Source: Dipylidium caninum (Eukaryota > Platyhelminthes > Cestoda > Cyclophyllidea > Dipylidiidae). From it: a DNA stretch of 64,000 bases. The notes under the pieces were generated by a model. The model was not told the origin of the DNA. It ran no database searches and was given only the letters and a program-made list of their open reading frames with translations. Both the position numbers and the translations under genes were made by a program. Numbering within the stretch: the first letter of the stretch is position 1; each line of letters begins with the position of its first letter. Shown here in pieces: positions 49,201 to 61,667 of the stretch. The stretch lies in the NCBI GenBank assembly GCA_017562135.1, contig QEYB01000093.1, forward strand, positions 558,001-622,000, given 5' to 3'.

Positions 49201-52200
49201 TCATTTGAGTTTGGCCATGAAGCAAAGTGACAAACCTACCGCCGCCCCGCAGGAGACTAAACTTTGACCAAGTCACCTCCTTTTTACGTAAAATCTCATC
49301 CCCCTCAAGCGCCATACTGATTCTCAACAAAGCATGATTGTTGGACTTCTTAAGGGAGTGGGACTTTGCAACTGTCCAAAGTCCTGGAAACAGTATTGAT
49401 GGAATTTACTAGAAGTTTCAGGTTCTGCAAATGAGCGGTCGGGAAAATCCGCTTCTTGGTGGGTAAACAGAAGTCTAAAATGGTCTCTTGGTCGATTCGA
49501 AAAAAGCACGGCCTCAAGGAACGCGATGTCATGTCCACCAACAACGAGCTCCCTCATCCTCTCTCTTAGAGGCCTTCCGTGGTTGAAATGGGAGTGGCAC
49601 TGGGCAAACCTGTCTCTCCGAGCCCGGTCCTCATTCTTGCCACTTTACCCCGCCAACCATGGGCGAGGATGGTGAATTGGAGTTGTGGTGCAAGCCAAGG
49701 CGGTGACAGAGTGGAGTCTTTGTGTAAGAAACACGCGTCGCATTCTTGCGTGCAACAGGGTGCAAAACCCCTCGAATGTTTTTGAGTTTCAGTTTAATAG
49801 TCTGTTGATTTCCCAAAAAGTCCTCCTCTTGCGGTAAAATATTCTCTCATTCAATTATGCGCCGCGACAGACCTGTTGATGTTCTACCTTCCAACCCTCA
49901 CAAATCACACACTTGGGCATTTCGCAAAGAGTCTATAAATTAGGCAGACGTGCCACTACGAGTGGAGTAAAAACTTTGGCAAAATTTTTACTGAAATAAT
50001 CCCCCAAGTGACAAATAGACAGATCCCAAGTGTAACTAATGGAGGCTCTTCTCTACTCTTCTCGTCAAACTTTCGCAACTGCCCAATTCGAAGTGGTTCC
50101 CATGGATGATGACATGTTTGGGGGCAAATAAAGAAGTTTAAATAATTGTTGGGCTGATGTTTACTGACATGATTTTGAATGAACCAAGTGACTTAAGGGG
50201 GCGCTAACTGATATCCTCTGGTCCGAGTGCTGTACGTCCCATTCTTCAGTCGCCTAGTCCGCTGCCAACTCTCGTATGCGCCACGATGGGCAAAACAGGC
50301 TCTAGTAGTCTTTGGCTCTCGGCGGACTTTTCAGTAGTCATCCCACGAACCTGAGGTATAGAAAACCACAGACGTGGTCTGCCATCCGGCTGGCCTCTCA
50401 TCCGCTCCACGATCCCAAATTCACGGACCGGTAATGGAGGGTAGTTGAAAACCTCCGAGTTGACTTGAACCTCCTTCAAGTGACCTCCTTTGGATAGACA
50501 GCATCGTGATTGTCTTAAGCAAATGAGCTTGACGCGGTGGAATATGGCAGAGAGAAAAACTCCAAGGTTGCAAATCATCGCAATTTATGAGGTCAATGGG
50601 CGAGAGGAGCTTCATCTTTCCGTTTGTTCATCCACCAGTGTCTGAGTGCCCTCCGCCAATGCTTTGCTAAGAAGGCCTCTTAGTTACAATCTAGTGGAAC
50701 TGCTGACACAGTTTACTAACCCTGGGGATTTCAGTTCAAGACATCAGCGTCGGACGAGTGCTCGACTGACACACGATAATTTCGGAAATGCCAAATCATC
50801 ACCTCTCCGCTTTTTATATTAAGTTCAAAGTTTCCTCCTGACGAACGCCCGGATCGTCGACTACCCCATCGTCTACTGCAACGAAGGCTTCGCCAAGATG
50901 ACGGGCTACAGTCGAGTGGACATAATGCAGAAGAGTGGCAATTGCTCCTACCTCTATGGAGAACAGACTACACAGGAGATGAAGGACCGTCTGATGCAGG
51001 CGTTAGACAGTCAGACTAAGGAGCAGCTGGAAATCCTTCTCTACAAGAAAAACCGTATGTAGCAGAGCCAGACTGTTTTCTCAGACGGCGCGAGCGGCCG
51101 CACCGAGGGGTTATGTCTACTGCCGTTCAGTTAGCTGTAACCAGGTCCGGTCTCTCTCCACGCCATCTAGTTATGAGCGCAGATTAAGGAGTGATACGGG
51201 GATTAGAGGGTCGGGAGGCCCAAATCTGATTCCATCCCACCTAGCCTATTGATTCGGCAAGCTTCTGTCCCCAATTACCTTTTCTCCTCCACTGCGATCT
51301 CCAATTTTGGGGTACAGAAACCTCCTTATTAAAAGAATACCAAAACTGTTCAGAAGGTCTTTCATAGTGGTATCCAAAAATTTGTCTGAGCACTGACTTT
51401 GTCGACTCTCTTGCAGGCACACCCCTCTGGCTGATGGTCTACATTGCGCCTGTCGTGAATGAACGCGCGGAGACGGTTCTTATGCTCCTTACTTTCCGTG
51501 ACATTACCGCGCTCAAAACCCCTCTGGATGATGACGATTCCAATAAAGGTGAGTGTCTTCAAAGGCGATTTAACCTGCCGATGTAAAGTAAGAGACGAGA
51601 GGAGCATCAGCCGCACCAGGCCATGGAGGAGCGGTGGCCCTAGCTGCTGCTGCTGCTCGGCTAGGAATGGCGGCGTAGCGTTCAGCGTAGGCTGGAAGCT
51701 ATCATTGAGAAGTGTCCTTGTGTGGTCTCCCTCTCCTTGAAAAGTTCTGCGTTTCCGCTGATTTCGCGTTTTGTATTAGAAGAAGCCTTCCCTGATTAAC
51801 ACTTTGTCATTCTTACACACAGCGAGGAACAAAGTTTAGATGAACAGACGGGAATATATCGGGTGACAATAGAGCCTAAAACAAGGGGGAAACGTGGCCA
51901 CCACCCGAACCTCTCCTCCGCATAGAACCGCGCACTTGTTCTCTCCTCTTCCTTCCAACTCCAAGCTAAGTAGGCCAGTTGCCTACCTATTGGGCGGAGA
52001 AGGCAACGAAAGTCTGCTATGCGACTCCGTTCTGCCGAGGCAGGGAATGCATCTCTTCTCCCGATAGCCTATGAGAATAGAGACGATCGCTCGGAAATGC
52101 TCGTTTTTCTATTGAGATGCGCAATCACCTCATCCTTATTTGCCGCGGTAAAGCGTGTGAGAATGCGCAAACGACATTGCCTGGCGGACTCGTAATCCCC

Positions 52201-55200
52201 CATACAGGCGGCTTATTGTCAACTTAACGAAGTGTCGTGCTCCCAGTCCGCCACGTGGGTCGTAAGTGCGCAGGTCGTTTAAGCGTCCGAGAAATACGAT
52301 GTTTGAAGGGCTTAAGTGGCGAAAGAGCAGGGTGGGAACATGTTAGCCTGCGGGGAAAGAAGAGGATGGGCGGCGCGTGGAGGGTTTGAGGGGGGAGGCG
52401 GCGGGATGTGGCCACTTCTCCACCATCTCAGTCGCAGGTTCGTTAATATGGAAATAGAGGGCATTGCTGAGGTACCAGGTCTGAATTTAAATGGTCAGCG
52501 TCACGTGTCGCAATTCTTCGGCCAGTCTACCCCGATTCCCGTTAATGGGGGTGGGGGGACGCTTCGTCGCCCGACCATTCGACGTGGCATGATGATTATG
52601 TCACTTGCGAAGGAGAGGACCAATTGTTTAATACTTTGGTGGATTTCAACCACACGAAGATTTGTCAACGACGAATCACCCGACGTGATGCACATCCCAA
52701 GTGACCATTCAGCTTTGCAGACGGTGCCCTGCAATTGCGGGTATTATTTCCGTACGTGATTGCCTGAAAGGGGCAGTTTTTTGAAGGTACCTCACACAGA
52801 GCATCAGCATTCCTTTAGAATTGAGAGGATAATGACTTTTCATCTTAATTATTACGTTTTTTATTCTCTCGTTTTCCAAAACCTTTGAGTCGGTGACGGC
52901 AGAGTGATAACTGGCGCCTATAATCCGCGAAATGGTCTCATTGGCCCTAAAAACACATTTTTGTGGCCTGACAAGTGGAAAATGTTGTGCTGACACGACG
53001 GTACGAAATGACGGCCTGTTTAATTACGATTCATCGAAAGCGGGGCTCAACAAGTTTGCTCGGCTCGCGCGCTCGGTGACTCGAAATCGGACGATGTTGC
53101 AGCAGGTAGCCAGCGCCACCCCGACGCCACAGCCGAACACTGCCGCCTCCCCGGACTGGAACCTCCTCAGTCCCGATATTGCGGAGAGTCGGCATGGACA
53201 AACGTCCGTGGCATCCACCGCGCGCACGCCTTCGCCACACCCCAGCGACGAGCACGGCCTCCTCTCCCCCGCGCCCAAGGTCCAGGCCGACCTCGAAAAG
53301 GGCGCCTCGGTTAGTGCCACTCTCATTCAACACCTTATTTATCTGCCCATCCGTTTACTTCTTTCTCTGGCAGCATAACCTACCACTCAGTCTATCCACT
53401 AAACCGCTGTCCCTTCCTTCTTCTCCATAGTTCCCACATGATTTCTTCTGCCCTTCCATCTGTTCGTCCACTCGTCTATCTCTCTGTCTGTCAATCTCCA
53501 CACGCACTTCTTCATCCACTTTACTTTGCAACATCCATTCTATCCATTCGCTTGTTATTCCTTCGTCCAAAACATCTATATATGCATTGCACAATCTCTC
53601 GCTTGTCCTCTGCGGGTCCATCCGCCTTTTTAAGTACCACCCGCCTTCTTACTCACCCTTTCACCAAGTTCATCACTTGTCCATTCTGCGTGTACTTGTT
53701 CCTTTGTCTATTCGCGTGCTCCAACCCTTTATTCATTCCTCTCTTCATTCCTCCAGTGCTTCCTTCATCTATCCGTCTTGACAACGGCTTGTCTTTTCTT
53801 TACGGTCCAAAAATTATCTCGTTATCTGTCCGTGCCTTTGTCAATATGTCTGCCAGTCTGTCCACGGAAGCGCCACGTTCACGTGCGTCCATTACCTCTT
53901 CCGAGAGTCCTCGCACGTCACAACCTTCCAGCCTTGCCTCCTTCATCCAATACACACCAGCCTGTGCCAGCCTGACTCTCCGGCTGCCTGTGTGACTATT
54001 TTGTCCAGACTGACCGCCTCAAGGGATAGGCGCCTTTCTGGTTACTAATTCATAGGCTCACATACTCTCCATCCTTTTGATATTTCGGAGTGAAATGGTC
54101 AGCTCTCCTTCGCAACACGTCAACTTTGCACAAAATACCCAACAGAATAGAGTAAAATATTGGCCCATGCCGACATTCAAGAGCTCTCCTGATGCAGTGC
54201 TGTCTTTATTCTTCTACAGATAGATATCATCACCTAGTTACCGGGTGGAAAGCATCAAGACAAGCTGGTTCGACGTCACCCTGTCGAGCTTCTTCTCCGT
54301 CGACTTAGTCAGGTGCCATATAACAGTGGGTGTGGCCGATCAAGCAACACGAAGTCCAGATGAAATTAGAGTGGGCGACTCACTTAAGGCGCTTCATTTT
54401 ACACCACCTACGTTTTTGAACTGTTTTGATCAGATTAGTTTGCTTCCAACTTCCAGCAGACTTTGTAAGAGTTAGAAAGACTGACCGAAGAGCCCGCTGC
54501 TTAAACCGCTCTGTCGCATCGACCCAGGAGAAGCACGTCAATACAATTAAAGTTATGCAAAGTGGAAGTAGAGAGATTTTCTTTGCCCAAGACGCGCTCT
54601 TCCTAGTGTTGAGGTGTTGAATACGAACTCTCCAGTGAGAGTCCGACCTCGTGACCCGTCGGAAGCCTGTGTTCCCGGGCTGAAACATGCTTCCTTTCGC
54701 CGACACATTCCACCTGTTACACTGTGGGGTTTGTTTTGGAGCCCAAATGGGAAAAAGTACTGTTCGGCGCATAAAACAGTTATCCCTGCGCAAGTAATTA
54801 AGAGCAGGCGTGGCAAAAGTGAATGGCTGCCTAGCAGTCATTAAAACAATGATAAGGGGTCTCCTTTTATTGTGCCGAAGTTACATTCCGGACAAATAGA
54901 TGGGGCATTCACATTTTACTGGGGAAGAGACATTAATGCCGGCAAAGTTATTGTGATATGGCCATTTATGCTTAAAGAAAGTTTACATTTGTTAGCGAAC
55001 CACATTAAGGGCAGGACAACTGTTCATTTATAAAGTAGGTTGATTTGTGACTTTGAATTCCAGGCCTGTTAACTAAAGAGTGTCATTTAAGAAATTACTT
55101 ACTGGTTAGCATCGTAAAGAGGGACATTTAACTAATGTGGGAGAAAAAGGGTTAGTGTCTGGTGTTCATCCCTAACCGAAAGTTGGGACAGCGCCTCTCT

Positions 55201-58200
55201 TCACATCTCCTCCTCTTCTCTCCGTCTTCTAACGGCCGGAAATAGCTTTACTTGATTTGCCGGAACACCTTACGTCCTTGTGGGTTTATTGCACGAAGGA
55301 CGTGGATGACTGTCGGTTACGTGGTCGTTTGGCGTGGCCAGGGGCTGTGGTTCCCTCTCTCACTCTATTTTCCACTTTTTCAATCACTACCACCGCCACC
55401 GTTACTTGATAGATAATTGATGGGCATGTTCATGCTGCGAGTTCTGCGCACCAGAAGGCATCTTATTCAGTATCGCAAGGCTCGGGCATCCTAGACGGGC
55501 TCGAATCTCCTCCACGGATGGGGAGAGCATATTGTCGTCAAGCCAGCCGCCTGACGTCAGTCACTTTAGGATTGGACGCTGGGCAGCTGAGCTAATATGC
55601 CCTAAACTGAGACAGGGCCAAACACGAGGTGTGTCCGATTAATGCCGACAGTCCTGTCGGTGCATCTCCCTTCAGACCTTCGCGTCATGGATGGACGTAG
55701 TCCCCCCTTACAAACAGGAGGCTCCAAAAACCCCACCTCACGTGATCTTGCACTACGTAGCCTTCAAGACCACGTGGGATTGGATGATCCTCTTCCTCAC
55801 CGGCTACACAGCCGTTATGGTCCCCTTCAACGCCGCATTTCGCAGCAAAACCATCGATGACGTCATCTTCCTCGTCATAGACAGTATCGTTGATGTTATC
55901 TTCTTCATCGACATTGTGCTGAACTTCCATACTACCTTTGTGGGTCCTCAGGGCGAGGTGATCTCCGACGCTACGGTCATCCGCATCAACTACCTCAAGG
56001 GCTGGTTCATTGTCGATCTCCTTTCCTGCCTTCCTTACGATGTCTTCAATGCCTTTCAACCAGAAGCCACCCAGGTTACTCTTGTTTTACAATCTTTTTT
56101 CTCCGCCCTCGAAATTCGATGCACTCTTGCCCTAGGGCTTAGTAGAACCAGTAGAGTTGTAGCAAATTACTTTGCTTATTCCACGCCGTCCCCACTGCAA
56201 TGCACAAGTTTTCCGTCGACTTGACCTACGACCCAAGCTGTGTTCGAATTATGTTCAGAGCCAATTTCAGGTGCAGGCCAATCTTTCATCCATTTAAGGG
56301 AATTCACCTACCCTCTCCTCAGCTAACGAATCGCGGCAGCTGGAATGCCTCGCTCGGATGAGGGCAGCGCTGAGTGTCCGTGACACTTTGGAAGTGTGGA
56401 TGAAGAGGGCCCACTGTCCGTGTGTGGTACCGATCTCTCATAGCTAAGTCGCGTAAGAATAAAACGCGTTCAAGCTCTTCCCGCCATCTGTTCGCAAGAG
56501 CTCTCCTAGCCCCCCCCAACCGGGTTTGGCTCGGGCTTGGCTACATTTTGGCCTCAGTCAGAGAAGACCACCGGAGTCGTGTATGACCATTGAGCAAATT
56601 TATTCTCCCTTTATAAGAAGGCGGAATGGATTAGCGTCGCTGCGTTAAAGTCCAGTTGAGTACGGTAGAACTTGGGTGGAAATAAATTAATGCCCATGAG
56701 AGAATGTGAACTGCGCTCAACTTTGTGTCTCATACCACATTAGCTGGCTGTTTCTCGTTCTACCTCGACGAGCTGGGGCATAATTGAGGCGGTATTCGGG
56801 TGAGATTTGAACTAATCCTTACATTCTCTTTGCGTCTCTTTCGAATACGTCATCGACTACCTGGTTTAAGAGCATAATTTCAACCATGCGATATGTCAAC
56901 AAGCAGGATTAACTCATTTCACAAAGGGGATAGTTGAGGTTGAATAATTAAAATAGGCTTGCGATGACAATGTCGGTTTGGGAACACCTGAGTCGGTCGC
57001 ATGAGCTCGAGATAGTCACTTTCCCGACAGAGGCTCCCTCCGAAGGGAGGACTGCCCGGTGCCTCACCCTCCTCTTCCCCCGCCTTTCCGGTCAAGTTGA
57101 TGCATTCGTGGTCCGAGTTAACTACTCCAGGGCAGCGGCAAAACTGCGTGTATAATGCAAGTGAGAAACAGGAAACGGTGATACCATCTGCAACAGGCAC
57201 ACTGTTTTTACTCGCCCTAAATGCTGCGCCTATTATTACACAGAAGTTCATGGTACAGAAATGAAGCGGACCTTTCCTGTGTGAATATGGTGGGCATTGC
57301 ATTAGGCGGAAAGGAAGGGGTGGATTAGTCATGAAAGTCCACTTAAGTGCTGCAAACGCAGGACGAGTAAAGCTGAGGTAGAGGGAAATACGTCCTCCGC
57401 CTCAAGTTAGGGGGGCTGATTGGAAAATAACGACTCCCAGTTAAACTCCGCAACTGAAGACTTACATAGCTATCCGTCAAGCTAATCTCGATCTTCACTG
57501 TTACCCAGACGGTACTTTCGACCAAGTGTTGGTGCATTGACTTGAGCGGGTCTGAGCACATTTGACAACGTTAATCAAATGTCAACAAGGTTTGTAGTAG
57601 AAACATAGCAGCATCCCATTTCGTCCAAAACATTTCTTGACGTAGGCGGCACATCGCTGAAATAGCCGTCCATCATCAGGACTGACTCGCTAGGCCTCTC
57701 TCGCGGCTAGTCTGCATGAATGATTCGTTGGAGACCAAAAGACTGTTGCCCTGCTACAGTTCAGACATCTCTCAATCCCTCGCCTCAACTCCCCTTACTT
57801 GGTACCGTGGGTCATTCAAGGATGCGCGCCCCCTCGTCCAAGTGTTCCTCTGATACGCGCCACGAATGTGGTATCCACTTGGAGAATAGAGAGGTCTTCG
57901 CCTCTCCGCGGGGGGGAGGGGGATGAAGCTGTTGGATTAGGCGGCACTTGCTTATAAATGTGGAAAGTATACAGAAAGTGGAGCATCCTCATCGATGCCT
58001 CATTGTATTTCCCTTCAAGAGCACGATAAGCTCTCTGTTCAGCGCGTTGAAGGTGGTTCGACTGCTTCGAATCGGTCGAGTTACGCGGAAGTTGGACCAA
58101 TACCTCGAGTACATGGCGGCCAGTCTCTTCCTCATGATCTTCGGTTTCGTCCTACTGGCTCACTGGCTCGCCTGCATCTGGTACAGCATTGGCATGTCCG

Positions 58201-61200
58201 ATTTGGAGAACTTCATCCATTACGGATGGATCCCTCGGCTCTCCAGCGACATTGGCCTTACCAGTAAAAACTACAGTCTCTTCGACGCTAAGGTACGACC
58301 GCAATAGCACTCACGCATCTCTATTTCCACAAGTAATGTTTGTTCACTTTTTGCGGTTCGCCGTCAGTTATGCATTGCAAAAAGTGGTGCATTGAAGCGC
58401 GTATGGTCCAGTAAACTCTGTCCAACTAGTGAACCGTACGGATTTGGCAGCAGCTCCATCCTGCGACCCCGACAGCCGGCACTCGGGTTCCTCGTGGAAT
58501 GTGCTCTATAAACGACGAGGTACCTCTGTGCCGGCTAATTCGCCTGCCTCACGAGGCGCAACAGTTGGTGGAGAGCTAGGTTTCCCTACATCCTTTCACC
58601 TTGCCAAACAAAATTTCAACAGCCTCACTTTTATTTCCCCAACTGCCTGGGCGTGATCAGCCAATGGTCTCTCGGTTGAGAGAGGTACCGGGGGACAGTG
58701 AGTCCTACAAGAGCACCTTAAACACAGTTTCCCCTAAAAATTTCGACTTCCCTATTGTCGAAGCGCCGCCCTCGTCGCCGCCGTCTGTCTTGGAACAACC
58801 ACCTCTGCTGACAGAACATGCTACTTGATATTCGGACGAACACCTTTCCACCCTGGGTGGATACGCTTTCAACCCAGACGTGTGGGTCGCTCATGGAAAA
58901 ACGAACGATTTCTGCGCCTAAAGAAGGGAACGGTGCACTGCTAATACAGAGGGGAAAGCGCGGTTTAGGCGAAGGAAGGCGGTGTGGTATGCGAGAAGAG
59001 GCGAGTTGGGGAGGTTGTGGTTCCGGCCTCCCGTACTCGCCACGCATTGGTTGTGAGTGTGGAGGACCTGTTTACTCGTACGAATCCCGCTAACGAGGAG
59101 CTCCCGAAGGCGTTCAAAATCCGCTTGAGTAGCGCGTACCTTTGACAGACCAGCATCTAAGGATACCATGCGGGCCACTTTGAGTGCTGCCTTTAACTGC
59201 GTGGTTAGTCGGTACCGAGTACGACGACTATATCACGAAAGAACACCTTTTCGACCTCTTACAAGTAGTTTCGGACCAACAGTTTTGATGCGAAGGAGAG
59301 ACCACCTTGATGTCCAAGTCGCAATAGGCCCAACTGGTAGTTTCCCATCAACTGCACCTGCTAGACTGAAGATCGTCGTAACAACTGCTAGGCATGGACG
59401 CGAATGTCGCATGCGTGAGGTAGTTAAAATCTTCCACTAGGACCAAGATCAGACGAACTCAGTCTGTATGTCAGACTTACGTGGCGCCTAGTTGACTACT
59501 TCAACATTTCCAATTTACTTTTGTACAGAGCGTTTCATTAGATCGCTCAATCCAGCCGGTGCCCCGGCAGAGCCTCGGTTTGCGTCGGAGCAGCCCAAAC
59601 CAACCATTTTGCAGTTTATCATTCCACCATCGCTGCACCACTGTGGCAGCCAGACTCCCTTCCAACGGGTTAGTGGACCTGTGTGCGACGGTGCTGCAGT
59701 TGGCGATCCGAAAGGTCTACTCAAGTACACGTCAAATACGTTTTTAGGCCCCTGAAAGGGTCCTCATAGCATCAACTTTGATGTTTCACTTTAAAGCTCT
59801 ACCCTGTTTGTGGCTACGACAGTATAATTACGTACGACAAACCTCAAGTGAAGACTTTTGTTTCACCACTTCTGGCGCATTGTTTACCTCATTTACAGAG
59901 GCATGCAGGCTTGAAGTGGGAGGACGGGGTAGTGGCAGAGGCAGAGAGGGGAGAGACGGAGAATTGGCTGATTTTAGGGGTTGGTCGTGAGGCAAGTTTG
60001 CGCCGTTAGATCAAAGTCAATTTCGTATTGCCTACACCCAAATTCTCACAGGCTGATTGGCTCCTCTGCGTCCTCAAACTTGCCTGAAGTATGCGGGATA
60101 ATGACGAGTAAACGAGATGCCCAATTACTATCCCCGCCACTGTTGACGTGCTGTAAACGGGCGGCGGTCACCGGCCGGCGATGGGGGCGGAGAGGAGAGC
60201 CGCCCGAGGCGATGGGCTGCACGCCAAAAGCAGTAACACCAGTCATTCACTTACATATGAAATAAATTACTCTGGCCACGGGCAAAGTCCAGCCCCGCAC
60301 CCATAAAAGCGTGCTCGCATGTGGTCACATGAGTGTTGTCAACGCCATGATTCATGAGCATGATTAATTTCGGGCGTAAACTGCCCACAGTGTGTACAAT
60401 CGGATGGGATAATCTGGGAGCTTGCCACAGCCTCATCTCCCCGCTGCCTCCACTGCCCTCCTCTGGATGAGAAGCGGTGAAGGTCAACAGAATGCCTCCT
60501 CCCTGGGGGGCACCAAAACCCTCATTTTGGTGGCCAAATAATTCGCGAATTAGGCTTCTCAGCCTACCACGTAAAATGCCCTCGCCGGATTATTCGCCCC
60601 ATCCCAACACATAGTTCCTTCAAGAATTGCAAATTCCTCGAAATACTTGCTCAAGAAGCCATAATGATTGTTAAGTGGACTAAAAGATAGCGAATGAAAC
60701 GGAAGTGTCTCTTCGTCCATATCCCCCGGGGCTCGAGACCACCAGGACTGCATTTTCCGTCCTCGTATGGCCTAATGCGTGGCTTTGGACTGTTCACTTG
60801 TCAGTCCGGAGCGCGTCACCGTACCAACGCACGCATACAACAACCGAGTCTGGCCTGGAGGATTTTGGATTTTGTAGAAGCCTCCCGAGGCGATAGTAAG
60901 GCAGTTGCCACCTCACTGTCAACCTAACTGAAAAGTGCGCGTTACTTCCGTCTTTCTCTTTTGTATATCAGAACATCTCGGTGTCGCGCTCCATGACATA
61001 CATCACGGCCTTGTACTACACCCTTTCGCTCATTACCAGCATCGGCTTTGGGAACGTCTCCGCCAACACCTTTGGAGAGAAAATTGTCTCCGTCATTTTT
61101 ATGCTTATCGGCGGTAAGTCCGTGGTTCCCCTCCCGCCCCGGTCATGCTCCTCGTGGCAACGCCCCACTTCCGCCACTCGCCCTATATGTGCATTAGGTC

Positions 61201-61667
61201 GGGGATGATGAATGGTACCACTCCAGTGGCCTCAACTTGCCAAAGTCCGCATGAGAGCACTCCAAGCATCCTTTCTCATGGTCGGTAGAGAGATCCCGCA
61301 AAAGTACAAATTTAAACGGCGGACTGAGAACCTCTTTCCTTTGTACAGTGTAGCTTTCAGGGAGAAATGTAACAGACCCGTTGAAATGCGGGTGCCACTC
61401 CGAGTTACACCGACCGAGACGGTGCGTGTGATGCATCCTACCCGGCCTCCCTTCTTCTCCCTTTCAGCCTTTTGTTACGCCACTATTTTCGGTCAGATCA
61501 CAACGATATTTCAGGGAATGTACGCAGCTCGCTCGAGGTATCACGATATGATGGGTTCCGTAAAGGACTTCGTTAAGACGCACAATGTGCCTCAGGATCT
61601 AGCAGAACGCGTCATCGACTACGTCACATCAACCTGGGCCATCACGAAAGGCATCGACACGGCAAAG
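46195..61667 (+). CDS. eag: Ether-a-go-go (EAG, KCNH1/5-type) voltage-gated K+ channel, 5' part (eight exons)
   Basis: Eight exons give exactly 576 codons with all phases consistent. The order is the EAG N-terminus [14 protein letters not shown] (residues 4-17), PAS domain (about 28-140), a Pro/Ser-rich linker (about 150-240), then the EAG hallmark [12 protein letters not shown]1-S3 span about 255-365, the S4 sensor is [16 protein letters not shown]5 is [14 protein letters not shown], and the pore filter GFGN is in exon 7. S6 and the C-linker end at GIDTAK. EAG channels are plasma-membrane tetramers passing outward K+ current in nerve and muscle. Close identity to fly EAG in S2-S3 and the C-linker separates it from ERG and ELK. 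The cyclic-nucleotide-binding homology domain and C-terminus are not found before the window end, so the gene continues. The short S5-pore loop carries NYS and NIS sequons. Confidence 0.93.
50824..51054 (+). CDS. eag: EAG exon 2: PAS domain
   Basis: The acceptor is TTTTTATATTAAG. It encodes [40 protein letters not shown] and LEILLYKKN, matching EAG PAS blocks. The donor C|GTATGT splits an Arg codon. Confidence 0.93.
51417..51548 (+). CDS. eag: EAG exon 3: end of PAS domain
   Basis: The acceptor is GACTCTCTTGCAG. It reads [16 protein letters not shown], then [18 protein letters not shown], the last strands of the PAS fold and the acidic exit. The donor is G|GTGAGT. Confidence 0.93.
53041..53309 (+). 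CDS. eag: EAG exon 4: PAS-S1 linker
   Basis: It begins [17 protein letters not shown], matching fly LSKFAKLARSVTRSR, then continues as a variable Pro/Ser/Thr-rich linker with TPSPHPS. Entry phase 1 and exit phase 0 both fit. The donor GTTAGT is weaker than its neighbours. Confidence 0.85.
53330..53995. repeat. Degenerate pyrimidine-rich tetranucleotide tract in EAG intron 4
   Basis: Roughly 650 nt dominated by TCCA, TCTG, CTTC and similar four-base units (for example TCTCTCTGTCTGTC). It looks like a decayed (YYNN)n microsatellite. It leaves a long spurious frame on the plus strand. Confidence 0.6.
55676..56074 (+). CDS. eag: EAG exon 5: S1-S3 of the voltage-sensor domain
   Basis: After the acceptor CTCCCTTCAG it reads [19 protein letters not shown]1 ([18 protein letters not shown]), S2 ([20 protein letters not shown]) and S3 ([18 protein letters not shown]). 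The S2 and S3 acids that pair with S4 arginines are present. The donor is CAG|GTTACT. Confidence 0.95.
58020..58292 (+). CDS. eag: EAG exon 6: S4 and S5
   Basis: The acceptor is TTTCCCTTCAAG. S4 reads [20 protein letters not shown] with regularly spaced Arg. S5 follows, ending [11 protein letters not shown]. The extracellular turret is short and contains the sequon NYS. The donor is AAG|GTACGA, phase 0. Confidence 0.95.
60972..61113 (+). CDS. eag: EAG exon 7: pore helix and selectivity filter
   Basis: The acceptor is TTGTATATCAG. It reads [20 protein letters not shown], then [11 protein letters not shown] and the start of S6. The filter is Ile-Gly-Phe-Gly rather than the Val-Gly-Phe-Gly usual in EAG. 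The donor is G|GTAAGT. Confidence 0.95.
61468..61667 (+). CDS. eag: EAG exon 8: S6 end and C-linker
   Basis: It encodes [20 protein letters not shown], then [19 protein letters not shown] and [20 protein letters not shown]. These are the S6 gate and C-linker helices. The donor is AAG|GTAGGT in phase 0, so the next exon should start with the Val-Leu block preceding the CNBHD. Confidence 0.95.

Noticed and set aside
53438..53995. 185-codon plus-strand open frame
   Set aside because: The translation is low-complexity Ser/Leu/Pro from a pyrimidine repeat inside an EAG intron.
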